Positions 16,797 to 25,581 of a stretch of 64,000 nucleotides of DNA are shown here, one piece after another (position 1 is the stretch's first letter; every line of letters starts with the position of its first letter). The notes under the pieces were generated by a model that worked only from the letters and a program-made list of their open reading frames with translations, had not been told where the DNA came from and ran no database searches. Position numbers and translations under genes: made by a program. The stretch spans positions 186,001-250,000 of the forward strand of contig CAKZFX010000014.1 in assembly GCA_936908745.1 (NCBI GenBank), read 5' to 3'. The stretch is from an uncultured Chitinophagaceae bacterium. GTDB lineage: Bacteria; Bacteroidota; Bacteroidia; Chitinophagales; Chitinophagaceae.

Positions 16797-16838
16797 GGCA
16801 AGTATTTTAATAATGATGCGTGATAAAAAGAATTACAT

Positions 16839-16873
16839 AAAAAGTCCTCTCACCAACGGCAAGAGGACTTTTT
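16839..16873 (-). terminator. Strong hairpin terminator
   Basis: AAAAAGTCCTCT pairs perfectly with AGAGGACTTTTT around an 11-base loop. It lies 70 bases past the stop of the 16943-17380 gene. The A- and T-tracts on either side make it bidirectional in form, but only the leftward gene lies upstream of it. Confidence 0.8.
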
Positions 16874-16942
16874 GTTATTTCACTTTCAGCAATAGTGTTT
16901 TAATGCTGTCTTTTGTCATACATTGTAGTTTAACTATAGTGA

Positions 16943-17380
16943 TTATACTTTCTTAAAATAGACAGTTACACTATCTGTCGTTTCAAGAACCAATTGTTCT
17001 TTGTTGAGTTTGATAACAGAAAAGGTCTCTGTTATAGTGTCCGCAGGGTTTGTTTTCCAAGTCAGTCTATTATCAGCTTTCCAGCTAAAAAATGCACTGT
17101 CTCTGAAAGTCAGTGAGTCAGGGTGGGTAAAAATATTTATCTGGCCGGAAGCATTGAAATCATAGATCTTTTTCTCGTTATTGAAAGCCAGCGCTAACAG
17201 CAAAATCGCTGCGCTGGTAGTGTCTTTTGAAAAATCAAGAGAATCAATGGCCCATTTGCCAACAATGAGTTCTTTGTTGGTTGGCGTTGTCGGGTGATCT
17301 TCTTTTTCTTTTCGCAGGTAAAAAAAGATACCTGCACCGGCGGCTGCAACAATGAGCAGCCCGATGATTAGTTTGTTCAT
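16943..17380 (-). CDS. Membrane-anchored lipocalin-like protein
   Basis: A 145-residue protein with one N-terminal transmembrane anchor (LIIGLLIVAAAGAGIFFYL, residues 4-22) followed by a small beta-rich domain. ELIVGKWAIDSLDFSKD resembles the opening strand of the lipocalin-like families seen in Bacteroidota, and a run of about eight short strands ends in VTVYFKKV. It is probably exposed to the periplasm. The ligand is unknown, and the lipocalin assignment is by general pattern only. It is monocistronic, with a perfect hairpin terminator downstream. A 17-base-arm imperfect inverted repeat (17444-17494) lies upstream. Confidence 0.6.
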   Translation of the reverse strand: MNKLIIGLLIVAAAGAGIFFYLRKEKEDHPTTPTNKELIVGKWAIDSLDFSKDTTSAAILLLALAFNNEKKIYDFNASGQINIFTHPDSLTFRDSAFFSWKADNRLTWKTNPADTITETFSVIKLNKEQLVLETTDSVTVYFKKV

Positions 17381-17443
17381 CTGCTTTGTTTTTAAATGAT
17401 TAAAATAGCCGGGTAGCTGCCCGTCGGCCGACAGGCAGTCAGT

Positions 17444-17494
17444 AGCATCTTATTTATCCATCTCCCGGGAATGCGGATGAATAAATAGTATGCT
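17444..17494. repeat. Imperfect inverted repeat upstream of lipocalin-like gene
   Basis: AGCATCTTATTTATCCAT and its near-complement GATGAATAAATAGTATGCT flank a 14-base loop containing CCCGGG. It lies 64 bases upstream of the leftward gene start, so it could be a regulator site or an RNA hairpin in a leader. The 319-base gap also contains a terminator and a repeat, listed separately. Confidence 0.45.
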
Positions 17495-17573
17495 GGTAGT
17501 GGCTATACTTATTGATTAGTGAATCATCTATTGATACGCCGGGGCATAAAAAAGTAACCCATGTATAAAAACA

Positions 17574-17601
17574 AAAAGCCGGTTTTAACAAACCGGCTTT
17601 T
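17574..17601 (-). terminator. Rho-independent terminator of the EVE gene
   Basis: AAAAGCCGGTT and AACCGGCTTTT form a perfect 11-base stem around a short loop. Read leftward it is followed by T residues. It lies about 100 bases past the stop of the EVE-domain gene. Confidence 0.75.
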
Positions 17602-17642
17602 ATTTAAACGAAAAATAGTTTACCCATTTATGAGCGTTTAAA

Positions 17643-17697
17643 ATTTTTCTGGTGAATCTTTGTGACCCTGTCTGCCGACAGGCAGGTTTGTGGGAAC
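17643..17697. repeat. CTGCCGACAGGCAG palindrome within a CACAAAG-type element
   Basis: The CTGTCTGCCGACAGGCAG core, followed by TTTGTGGGAA, is embedded in the TCTTTGTGAC context of the CACAAAG family. The same palindrome occurs at about 28264-28283 and in degraded form near 12651 and 17424, which marks it as a recurrent subunit. Confidence 0.65.
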
Positions 17698-17699
17698 CC

Positions 17700-18110
17700 T
17701 CATTTTTCCCCTGCCATTTCCATCACGATCTTCCATTCTTCATCCGTCACAGGTTGAACAGACAAACGTCCCAAACGCACCAGCGCCATCTCGGCTAATT
17801 TTTTGTTGGCTTTTATTTCGGCCAGCGTTACCGTCTTCTTTAATTTTTTATAAGGTTTGAAGTCAACAGCCACCCATGCTTCTTCTTCGGTGGTCGGATC
17901 CTGGTAGGCTTCTTTGGCTACTTTGGCAATGCCAACAATTTCTGTTCCTTCATTGCTGTGGTAGAAAAAAACTTCCTCTCCTTTTTTCATTGCTTTCAGG
18001 TTATTGCGGGCGGCATAGTTGCGAACGCCATCCCAAAAAGTTTGTTTGTCCTTTTCAAATTGCTCCCAGGAGTATTTAAATGGTTCTGATTTTATAAGCC
18101 AATGTGCCAT
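17700..18110 (-). CDS. EVE domain-containing protein
   Basis: A 136-residue protein of the EVE family, PUA-like fold. HWLIKSEPFKYSWEQF at the start, FWDGVRNYAARNNLKAMKKG (25-44) and VFFYHSNEGTEIVGIAKV (47-64) line the pocket that recognises modified bases in DNA or RNA. Length is usual for the family, whose human relative is THYN1. Its target modification is unknown. The gene is monocistronic with its own terminator. EVE proteins are often found with restriction systems, but nothing of that kind is adjacent here. Confidence 0.92.
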   Translation of the reverse strand: MAHWLIKSEPFKYSWEQFEKDKQTFWDGVRNYAARNNLKAMKKGEEVFFYHSNEGTEIVGIAKVAKEAYQDPTTEEEAWVAVDFKPYKKLKKTVTLAEIKANKKLAEMALVRLGRLSVQPVTDEEWKIVMEMAGEK

Positions 18111-18524
18111 GTTGTTGATTTTTATTCAGGGGTTCAAATGTAATTGAAGTCTGTCAATAAGAGATTGTAAGGTAGCGTGTTAATTTAGTTTAACCGCAAA
18201 GTACACAAAGAGCTATTCCCAGAGTACACGAAGATCTTTTACAATTGTGCCGGTTTTTCATGCAAAGTCGCAGGCGTTTGCAGGAAACATTTTCCAAAAA
18301 TCCCGAAAATCTTAAATCCGGTGGTTTTCTCTTTTCGTACTTAAGTTGTCAGCAGACTTAAGAGCAGTGTGTTTGCCCTGTCAAAAACCATAACCTTAGT
18401 CAGTTATATTTAATTCGTTCCTGTGTAAAGATTTTCCATGTGAAGGGCAAACCGGGCCGGTGTTCCAAGAGGATGCCGGCTCATTTTTTTACTCCCAGCC
18501 ACATTATATAGTAGATATAACTGG
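18111..18524. other. 414-base intergenic region with hairpins, no gene seen
   Basis: No open frame with protein-like features was found. A CACAAAG-family fragment lies at about 18188-18235. CTTAAGT/ACTTAAG (18340-18362) form a small hairpin. GTTTGCCCT (near 18371) and AGGGCAAAC (near 18443) are inverted 9-base words, and TAGTCAGTTATATTTA (near 18396) is nearly complementary to TAGATATAACTGGCTA (near 18511). These nested inverted words suggest a structured or MITE-like unit beside the 3' end of the barrel gene. Confidence 0.45.
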
Positions 18525-21242
18525 CTAAAATTCAAACCCTGCTGTAAAAAAGACACTTCGTTTTAGTAAAGGCAAGGTGAACTGACTGAACATTAACTCA
18601 TTATTTGTGCCTGCCCCATAATATTCCTTTTCATTAGTTATATTGATCAGTTTGATGCCCACGGACATTTTTCTTTTTGAAAAAAAGTATCTTCCGCTGA
18701 TATCGGAAAAGAGATAAAACTTGCTATCATCAGTAAAGGCTTTATAGTTCATTATATCAAGTGAATAATTAATATCAACTTTTTTTGCGATGAAATACCT
18801 GAATTTCATATTATCAGCGATGTTGACCAGCCTGTATTTCGATTTTATACCAGCGGTCAATAATTTATTGGAAACACTGGTTAGCTGAACTCGGTTACTT
18901 AAGTAAGCCTTTTTTTTCCAGTTTCTTTTTAAATCAAAATAAATATCTGCGGTTGTATACCTGATTTTGTTTATACTATTATTTAGCAATAAAAAGCCTG
19001 TGCTCCTATTTAATGAAACGCCCATATTTAATTGAGCATACAGGAAGACGGAAGGAAACGAAATTTCAGGATTCAGCGATATGATTAAAGGCCCTTTGTT
19101 TATAAGGCTATCTTTACGAAAGGCAATAAACCCTTTGTATAGGGGCGCAAAAGAAGAACCTGTCAGATATTTATTAACTGAAAAATTATTACTGAGATAA
19201 GTATATGAGCCGATAGTACTATAAAGGCGGTAAGAAGAACTGATAAGCTTATTTGAACTTTTTATAACAGCATTTCTGAAGAAATCTACGAAACTGGATG
19301 GCAGGTAAACTGAATTCAATTGACTAATCCTTAATGGCTCATCGCTATATTTTATTTCTATTTCATCAGAAGTTCTTTGATTGTATGCTTTTTTCCCAGA
19401 AATGCCTGCCATTAATGCTGGCTGGATCAAACGACGTTGACTTCCTTGTTCTCTTACTGAAATAAATGAAATACCGCCCTGTAGTATTCCGGTAAACTGG
19501 CGACTGCCTATTTTAGGAGCAATTGAAAACCTGCTTCGCAAGTTTGATACTGTATAACTCCCTTGCTTTCCATACACAGAATCTCCTGTTAGCGGTGGCT
19601 CACTGGCGCTTTTATACTGAATATTATTATGAGGTTTATAATCAAATAAATCAGCTTGAAGGGAATATGATTTAGTAACCTTGTTATGCCTGGTGATCTT
19701 TTCGGCATTCAGAAAAAAATAGTTTGACTCATTGTTAAACCTGTTATCCATTAGTTGATAACTGGCGTCTGGCAATGAAAATATCCCGGGAATATCAGGG
19801 GATAGAATTGTATAATTTTGCGGAAGCTGATTTCCTATATAGATAAAGGTAGCTTTGAAAGCCTTATTTTGGCTGATTCTTTTATTATAATCAAGCGACA
19901 AAAAATTATTCCTGCCGTTATTTCTTAAATTAAAGTCGGACACAAATACATTACTATTTTGGTTTATTTCAGTTGAAAAGCGGCTTTTTGCCTGGTCTAT
20001 TCCCAGTTCCCACTTGATGCCTAATTCAGTAACAGAGTCAATGGCAATTTGGAAGGATTGGCTTATTAAAAAATGCCTCGGCCTGTAAGTTGATTTATTA
20101 AATTCATCTCGTTGAAAGTTGCCCCCATTGCCAAATAGCCTGGATGTATAAAAAGTATTTTGGCTCAATTTGTCCGACATCAGCGTCACTTCAGTCTTTG
20201 CTGCTATGCTCTTCCCTATTTTGTAATTCGACTGTATATTACTTAAAAAGAGTTTATTTTTTAAATACCTGTCATTTGCCAGTTCATGCAGGTAGGTGAT
20301 TGTGTTACCATTAATAGCGGCGCGGTACCTGTCAACTGCAAAAGTTTGCAACCTATCAGGTCTGAATTGATAAGGGTCAAACTGTTCTCCTATGGAATTG
20401 ATATTATTGATAACGCCAATTTTTAGTTTTTTTTGTAAGGAAAATAAGGTAGTTGCAAAGCTATACCTGTAGTCAGTGCCAATACCTGCATCGGCATCTC
20501 CAAATAGGATGTTTTTATTTCCCTTTTTGAACGTCAGGTTTAAAAAAGTTTTATCATCTCCTATCAGTCCTTTAAGCAACTTATTAGCATTTTGTTTTTC
20601 AAGTGCCTGAATGGTATTCAGCTTATGTACCGGAAGATTTTCGAGTAACAGTTTGATTTTATCTGCAAACAGCTCTTCTCCCTCTAAAAGAATTTTTTCA
20701 ACCAGTTTTCCTTTAAAAGTCAGCAAGCCATTCTCTGTTATGTCAAACCCTTGTATTTTGACAAGAATATCAGCCAGTTTTCGCTCATTTCCGATTTTAA
20801 AGGAGTCGGCTTTAAAAAAGGTCGTGTCGCCTCTTCTCCATTGCGAACGTGATCCAATCACCACTTCTTCCAGCTCTTTTATCTTATGTTTTAGTTTAGC
20901 AGTTATGCTATATTCCGTTGCAATGCCCGACGGTAGTAAAATAATTGTTTCAGGCATGAAAGCAGTATTGGTAATAGATATAACAAGAGTATCTGATGAG
21001 GCTGCGACGAATGATTTTAGGAAAGAATTTCTTTCTTCTGTTTGAAAGAAAGAAATGACCAGCTTTTTTATCTTACTATATATTTTTACACTGGAGTGGG
21101 TTATAACTGTGCTGTCCTCAGAGAAAATTTTGCCTCTGAGGGTAATAGTTTTCTCCTGGCCAATAACTGACGAAAACGAAAAAAGAAGTACAGAAAAAAA
21201 AACTATTAGTGTATTATAATTATACTTTTTATTGATTAACAA
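18525..21242 (-). CDS. Large outer-membrane beta-barrel, TonB-receptor-like
   Basis: A 905-residue protein with a signal peptide (about residues 1-28, ending SSVIGQ). A carboxypeptidase-like regulatory domain follows (ITLRGKIFSEDSTVITHSSV), then a plug-like segment containing ELEEVVIGSRSQWRRGDTT and a region close to LADILVKIQGFDITENGLL. The long barrel runs to an aromatic terminus (VFFTAGFEF). It looks like the outer-membrane protein family that accompanies GLPGLI proteins rather than a classical siderophore receptor. The substrate is unknown. Its start overlaps the GLPGLI gene by 14 bases. The DNA is AT-richer than flanking genes, which suggests transfer. Confidence 0.8.
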   Translation of the reverse strand: MLINKKYNYNTLIVFFSVLLFSFSSVIGQEKTITLRGKIFSEDSTVITHSSVKIYSKIKKLVISFFQTEERNSFLKSFVAASSDTLVISITNTAFMPETIILLPSGIATEYSITAKLKHKIKELEEVVIGSRSQWRRGDTTFFKADSFKIGNERKLADILVKIQGFDITENGLLTFKGKLVEKILLEGEELFADKIKLLLENLPVHKLNTIQALEKQNANKLLKGLIGDDKTFLNLTFKKGNKNILFGDADAGIGTDYRYSFATTLFSLQKKLKIGVINNINSIGEQFDPYQFRPDRLQTFAVDRYRAAINGNTITYLHELANDRYLKNKLFLSNIQSNYKIGKSIAAKTEVTLMSDKLSQNTFYTSRLFGNGGNFQRDEFNKSTYRPRHFLISQSFQIAIDSVTELGIKWELGIDQAKSRFSTEINQNSNVFVSDFNLRNNGRNNFLSLDYNKRISQNKAFKATFIYIGNQLPQNYTILSPDIPGIFSLPDASYQLMDNRFNNESNYFFLNAEKITRHNKVTKSYSLQADLFDYKPHNNIQYKSASEPPLTGDSVYGKQGSYTVSNLRSRFSIAPKIGSRQFTGILQGGISFISVREQGSQRRLIQPALMAGISGKKAYNQRTSDEIEIKYSDEPLRISQLNSVYLPSSFVDFFRNAVIKSSNKLISSSYRLYSTIGSYTYLSNNFSVNKYLTGSSFAPLYKGFIAFRKDSLINKGPLIISLNPEISFPSVFLYAQLNMGVSLNRSTGFLLLNNSINKIRYTTADIYFDLKRNWKKKAYLSNRVQLTSVSNKLLTAGIKSKYRLVNIADNMKFRYFIAKKVDINYSLDIMNYKAFTDDSKFYLFSDISGRYFFSKRKMSVGIKLINITNEKEYYGAGTNNELMFSQFTLPLLKRSVFFTAGFEF

Positions 21243-22005
21243 TTTCGGCTTTTTTTTGGTCCTTCGTTTTCGGGGCAGTGGAATGATGAGGCTTTTTTAA
21301 GGCAGGTAATTCTGAAAATTTTGCATTGCTGAAGGGCGGTGGCCAAAAAATTGACTGGTCCAGTTTTTCCGAATCATAAGAAATCAGTTTTACAACTGTT
21401 GATATCGAACCGCCGAAAAATGTTCCTTCCACCAAAAGTCCCGGCAGATCTCTTGTGTATAAAGGGCCAAACTGTATATCTATTTCCGGGCAAAACCAAA
21501 TCTCCCAAATTAGTTCTTTTTGCTCAACGTCCCTGTAAAGTTTTGCCCGCTGGCAATGTAGTCCGTCTATGTTTTTTGTTTCATTTACCAATACCCACTG
21601 ATGCACTCCCATCTCAAATTTCCTGGAAGAATAACTCCGGTATATGGAAGAGCTTGCTGATTCCATACTCATCCTGAAAGTCAAGGAATCTGTATTATTA
21701 TAACTTATCTGCTGGATAGTATCCATGACAAGCTCCATTTGAAAAAAAGAACCCGCCTTATCACTTTGGGTGGCTATTCCATTGGGATATTTATCAAGAT
21801 ATAAGGGTTTTTGAAAATAGATATGATTGGCACCGGCTTTAGCTAATACGCCTTCATAAGGCAGGGATAGAGAAAATTGTTTGCCATCGGGGGTTGGCAT
21901 ATTTATTTCCTGCTCCACTTTATAAATGGCCTTGAAATCTTGACCTGCGCAATAATGATTCGCAGCAAAGAGAGATAAGACGAGTATCCAAGATATTTTT
22001 TTCAC
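21229..22005 (-). CDS. GLPGLI family protein
   Basis: A 258-residue secreted protein with signal peptide MKKISWILVLSLFAANHYCAG. The name motif reads as RDLPGLLVEG (about residues 192-201), preceded by the family's strand LIWEIWFCPEID and QFGPLYTRDL. GLPGLI proteins are periplasmic or outer-membrane-linked and have no known reaction. In many Bacteroidota they are encoded beside a large regulatory-domain barrel, as here. The gene begins 57 bases after the small Cys-rich gene and overlaps the barrel gene by 14 bases, so the three probably act together. Confidence 0.88.
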   Translation of the reverse strand: MKKISWILVLSLFAANHYCAGQDFKAIYKVEQEINMPTPDGKQFSLSLPYEGVLAKAGANHIYFQKPLYLDKYPNGIATQSDKAGSFFQMELVMDTIQQISYNNTDSLTFRMSMESASSSIYRSYSSRKFEMGVHQWVLVNETKNIDGLHCQRAKLYRDVEQKELIWEIWFCPEIDIQFGPLYTRDLPGLLVEGTFFGGSISTVVKLISYDSEKLDQSIFWPPPFSNAKFSELPALKKPHHSTAPKTKDQKKAEIVNQ

Positions 22006-22062
22006 AGAGGTATAATTAAATAAAAATGAAAACCGGACAGTTAAAAAAATTACTAAAAAAAA

Positions 22063-22395
22063 TTAGTCATTCCAGTCTATTGGGGTTCCAATGCCACACT
22101 TTGCTTGCTCCCTACGATGGACTGCTGCTACTTTCGAATTTAAGTCTGTGGTGGAGCAACCACTTGCATCAATAAAAGCCTGCTCGCAATTAGTACTTGT
22201 TGCTGTACAAGTACCAAAAAGAGCTTGTGCATACAAAACACCATTACAATCAACACCCGATGCAAGACCGGGTTTGCTTACTGTAACCGTACAAGGCAAT
22301 GGCTTATCCGAAATGGTTTTTTTGGTGGGGAGTTTGTTGCTTGCAAAAACAATAGTAGTGCAAACAGATAATAAAACTACAAATAAAAATTTCAT
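22063..22395 (-). CDS. Small secreted cysteine-rich protein upstream of GLPGLI gene
   Basis: A 110-residue protein starting at the ATG at 22395; an upstream frame extension of 32 residues has no signal. The signal peptide is MKFLFVVLLSVCTTIVFA. The mature part contains six cysteines, in PCTVTV, VDCNGV, GTCTA, TNCEQA, SGCST and AKCGIG, consistent with three disulfides, and ends in charged VHRREQ and PIDWND. No family is recognised. Its place as the first gene of the barrel/GLPGLI unit makes a secreted substrate, toxin or ligand for those proteins conceivable, but nothing in the sequence shows it. Confidence 0.6.
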   Translation of the reverse strand: MKFLFVVLLSVCTTIVFASNKLPTKKTISDKPLPCTVTVSKPGLASGVDCNGVLYAQALFGTCTATSTNCEQAFIDASGCSTTDLNSKVAAVHRREQAKCGIGTPIDWND

Positions 22396-22503
22396 AAAGT
22401 ATAAATTTGATCCGGTTTTCACTCTTAAGATAGTTAAATAGCAAATAGTAGCTTGTAGAATAAACTCCAAGCGTGAGAAAACCAACTTCAACCTTGTAGA
22501 AAT

Positions 22504-23226
22504 TTACTCCCAGCCATTCGCCAGCACATCGGCCAAATGCAATGTTTGTAAACTGTAACCCTTTTGTTTGATATAGCCTTGCAGGTGCATCAGGCAGGAA
22601 AGATCAGTGGAGATTAAATATTGTGCGCCGGTGAGCAACGCATTTTCTACTTTTTGTTCGCCCATACCCACGGAGATGGCTTCAAATTTTACGGCAAAAG
22701 TGCCGCCAAAACCACAGCAGGTTTCCACATCATTCATCTCGGTAAGTTGCAAGCCTTTTACATTCGCCAATAGTTTTCTTGGCTCTGTTTTTATTTTGCA
22801 TTCACGCAAACCTGCACAACTATCGTGGTAAGTAGCTTTACCCGGCAATGAGGCGCCAACATTTTCCACCTGCAACACTTTTACCATGAATTCTGAAAAT
22901 TCATAGATGCGTTTGCTTACATCAGTCACTTCATGATGCAGTGAAGAATTGCCAAATAATTTGCTGTAATAGTTTTTTACAAAACCCACACAACTTGCAC
23001 TGGGTGCAACGATATAGTCTGACCCCTGGAAGTCTTTGAGAAATTTAGTACAAACCGTTTTCGCTTCATCCCAGAAACCGGCATTGAAGGCAGGTTGTCC
23101 GCAACAGGTTTGCGAAGCATTATATGAAACCGTACAGCCTGCTTTTTCCAGCACTTTCACCATATTAAAAGCCGTCTCGGGGAAAAGCTGGTCAACAAAA
23201 CAAGGTATAAAAAGCTGTACGTTCAT
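22504..23226 (-). CDS. lutA: LutA-type cysteine-rich Fe-S protein
   Basis: A 240-residue protein with two CCG domains. The first has CFVDQLFPETAF and CCGQPAFNAGF; the second has SCAGLRECKI and CCGFGGTFAVK. The cysteine-cysteine-glycine motifs bind 4Fe-4S clusters or metal, as in LutA/LldE of lactate oxidation complexes and the HdrB-like subunits. LutB and LutC are not adjacent, so an L-lactate dehydrogenase complex, if it exists, is encoded elsewhere. The gene begins 5 bases after ribH. The assignment to the two-CCG (Fe-S)-binding family is firm; its partner is not. Confidence 0.9.
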   Translation of the reverse strand: MNVQLFIPCFVDQLFPETAFNMVKVLEKAGCTVSYNASQTCCGQPAFNAGFWDEAKTVCTKFLKDFQGSDYIVAPSASCVGFVKNYYSKLFGNSSLHHEVTDVSKRIYEFSEFMVKVLQVENVGASLPGKATYHDSCAGLRECKIKTEPRKLLANVKGLQLTEMNDVETCCGFGGTFAVKFEAISVGMGEQKVENALLTGAQYLISTDLSCLMHLQGYIKQKGYSLQTLHLADVLANGWE

Positions 23227-23231
23227 GCAGC

Positions 23232-23738
23232 CTATTGTTGTTTGAATGATTGGTTAAGAGCGATCATTTTCAGCGCCGTGACAGCCGCTTCTTCGCCTTT
23301 GTGGCCGTGTTTGCCTCCTATTCGTTCATTGGCCTGCTCTTCGGTGTTCACGGTCAGCACACCAAAGATAGTGGGAACCGGGAGGCTGAGGTTCAATTGT
23401 GTAACACCATCCGTTACAGCTTTGCATACATAATCAAAATGCGGTGTATCGCCTTTGATCACGCAGCCCAATGCGATAAACGCATCAGCTTTGTTTTTTT
23501 CAAGCTCCACATTATCCCAATAGCTTTTGATGGCAAAGGGAATTTCCACCGCGCCGGGAACGGTGATCACAATGATGTTTTGGATCGAATGTTTTTGCAG
23601 TTCACGTATGCAACCCGCTTCCAACTCGTCGATGATACGGGCATTCCATTCTGTTTTAACCAAAACGATACAGGCATCAGCCGGGTAGCCAATGCCTGTA
23701 TCTATGTGTAATAGTTTGCTGTTGTTTACGTCAGCCAT
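23232..23738 (-). CDS. ribH: 6,7-dimethyl-8-ribityllumazine synthase
   Basis: A 168-residue riboflavin-pathway enzyme that joins 5-amino-6-ribitylaminouracil with dihydroxybutanone phosphate. The sequence shows the family's substrate motifs: VPGAVEIPFAIKSY (59-72), ALGCVIKGDTPHFDYVC with the catalytic histidine, and PTIFGVLTVNTEEQANER. The C-terminal GHKGEEAAVTAL is also typical. It lies 1 base after the TPR gene and 5 bases before lutA, so all three are one operon. Other rib genes are absent from the window. Confidence 0.97.
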   Translation of the reverse strand: MADVNNSKLLHIDTGIGYPADACIVLVKTEWNARIIDELEAGCIRELQKHSIQNIIVITVPGAVEIPFAIKSYWDNVELEKNKADAFIALGCVIKGDTPHFDYVCKAVTDGVTQLNLSLPVPTIFGVLTVNTEEQANERIGGKHGHKGEEAAVTALKMIALNQSFKQQ

Positions 23739-23739
23739 A

Positions 23740-24429
23740 TTAGTTTACATTGTAAACACCCAGTTGAGCCAGGAACTTGTCACCATCAATCGCCTGTGGA
23801 GATTGTGGGTATTTTTCTTTCAGTTCTTTGTATAAAGAAGTTGCTTCTTTGGTGTCTTTCATAACACGGTCAGCAAAGTAAGCTGCCATGAAAAGCGCAT
23901 TCGCAGAAGCGATTTTATCCTCTTCAAAATGATGGGCCGCTTTTTTATAGTTGCTTAATGCATCGCTGTTTTTACCCAGGTCTGCATACGCATCGCCTAA
24001 CAGTTTATAAGCTGCCGCCTGTACCTGTTTGGCAGATGTGCTGAATTTTTTCAGGTATTGGATTGCTTTTTCGTTATCATCTAATCTAATATAGCAAACC
24101 CCTGCATAATAATTAGCCATATTGCCAGCGTCTGTGCCGCTGTATTGACTGGCCACTTTCAAAAAGCCGGGGTATTGACCATCGCCGTTCAAAGCGAGGT
24201 TGATAGAATCCATACGGAAGTAGTCTTCCGCCCTGAACATCGCTTCGTTCGCTTTCTTTTCTTTCGGGGCTTTGAAGAAGTTTTTATAGATCAGCCAGCC
24301 GCCGCCTAAAACAATCACTACGGCGCAAACACCGATAATCATTTTACTGTTGCGGGTCCAGAAATCTTTGGCTTTGGCAATCGCCGCATCACCACCTTCC
24401 AGCTGCTGCACGTTTTTCTTGTCTGACAT
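23740..24429 (-). CDS. Inner-membrane TPR protein (YfgM-like)
   Basis: A 229-residue protein with a single transmembrane segment at about 30-49 (MIIGVCAVVIVLGGGWLIY) after a cytoplasmic N-terminus. A periplasmic array of TPR-type repeats follows (ANYYAGVCYIRLDDNEKAIQ, AAAYKLLGDAYADLGKNSDA, ALFMAAYFADRVMKDTKEA). This layout is that of YfgM, a periplasmic chaperone-associated protein linked to SecYEG. The assignment rests on architecture. It is first in the operon with ribH and the Fe-S protein. Confidence 0.8.
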   Translation of the reverse strand: MSDKKNVQQLEGGDAAIAKAKDFWTRNSKMIIGVCAVVIVLGGGWLIYKNFFKAPKEKKANEAMFRAEDYFRMDSINLALNGDGQYPGFLKVASQYSGTDAGNMANYYAGVCYIRLDDNEKAIQYLKKFSTSAKQVQAAAYKLLGDAYADLGKNSDALSNYKKAAHHFEEDKIASANALFMAAYFADRVMKDTKEATSLYKELKEKYPQSPQAIDGDKFLAQLGVYNVN

Positions 24430-24472
24430 AACTTAAGTTACGGTTTATTAAATGTTGGTTTGTATACTGTTT

Positions 24473-25468
24473 TTAGTCAACGATGAACGGGTAGTTCTGG
24501 TCAACATAAATGTCTTTCAGCACTTCGTCATCATTCGGCCATGGGCTTTCTTCAGCAAATTTTACTGATTCGTCCACGATCTCATCCACCCGTTTATTGA
24601 TCGCATCGATCTCTTCCTGTGTGGCGAACTTATTGTCAAGGATGGTTTTCAGCACCGTTGTGATCGGGTCTTTTGCCTTGTATTCATCCACTTCTTCCTT
24701 GCCCCTGTATTTCTGCGGATCGCTGATTGAGTGGCCTTTGTAGCGGTATGTTTTAATTTCTAATAAAGTAGGACCACCGCCTTCCCTTGCTCTTTTTACT
24801 GCACGGCCTACGCCTTCATGCACAGCTTCCGGTGTCATACCGTCGATCTGGTCGGCCGGCATTTCATAGCCATCGGCCAGTTTATAAATGTCCACTACGT
24901 TGGAAGTACGTTCAACAGAAGTACCCATTGCGTAGTTGTTGTTCTCACAAATAAAGATCACCGGGAGTTTCCATAACATGGCGAGGTTGAACGTCTCATG
25001 CAACATACCCTGGCGGGCAGCGCCGTCGCCAAAGTAGGCAAGCACCACGTTGTCCGTGCCACGGTATTTTTCTGCAAACGCCAACCCGGCACCTGTGCCG
25101 ATCTGTGCGCCCACGATACCATGACCACCGAAGAAGCCTACTTCTTTACCAAAGAAGTGCATACTTCCACCTTTCCCCTTGGCGCAGCCTGTGGCTTTGC
25201 CATAGAGTTCGGCCATACAACTGTTGACCGAAACACCTTTGGCGATCGCCAGTCCGTGGTCACGGTAAGCGGTGATCATCAGGTCTTCGGGTCTTGTAGC
25301 AGTCATACATCCGGCAGCGATTGCTTCCTGCCCGATATAGGCATGGAAAAAGCCGCGGATCTTGCCTTCCATTTTATACTTTTCTTCGGCCATTAATTCA
25401 AACTGACGGATCAATTGCATCAGTTCGTACCAGTACAGGTATGTTTCTTTAGAAAATTGGGTAGCCAC
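24473..25468 (-). CDS. pdhA: Pyruvate dehydrogenase E1 component, alpha subunit
   Basis: A 331-residue thiamine-diphosphate subunit of the pyruvate dehydrogenase complex, which decarboxylates pyruvate and passes the acetyl group to E2. It has the TPP motif GDGAARQGMLHETFNLAMLW with a downstream NN (CENNNYAMGTSVE), and the regulatory loop TYRYKGHSISDPQKYRG, whose Ser aligns with the phosphorylated site of mitochondrial E1. Its length is right for the alpha subunit. The beta subunit and E2/E3 genes are not in the window, so it is a detached pdhA, 43 bases upstream of the TPR gene. Confidence 0.96.
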   Translation of the reverse strand: MATQFSKETYLYWYELMQLIRQFELMAEEKYKMEGKIRGFFHAYIGQEAIAAGCMTATRPEDLMITAYRDHGLAIAKGVSVNSCMAELYGKATGCAKGKGGSMHFFGKEVGFFGGHGIVGAQIGTGAGLAFAEKYRGTDNVVLAYFGDGAARQGMLHETFNLAMLWKLPVIFICENNNYAMGTSVERTSNVVDIYKLADGYEMPADQIDGMTPEAVHEGVGRAVKRAREGGGPTLLEIKTYRYKGHSISDPQKYRGKEEVDEYKAKDPITTVLKTILDNKFATQEEIDAINKRVDEIVDESVKFAEESPWPNDDEVLKDIYVDQNYPFIVD

Positions 25469-25581
25469 CGGCTAAAAATTTGAGTCGCAAAAATAAGGGA
25501 AACTGTGCAATAAAATAACAGTCCTTTGCCGGGTGCGAAAATGATTATTGAACTGGAAATCTGCCGTTTACCTGTTGTTTC

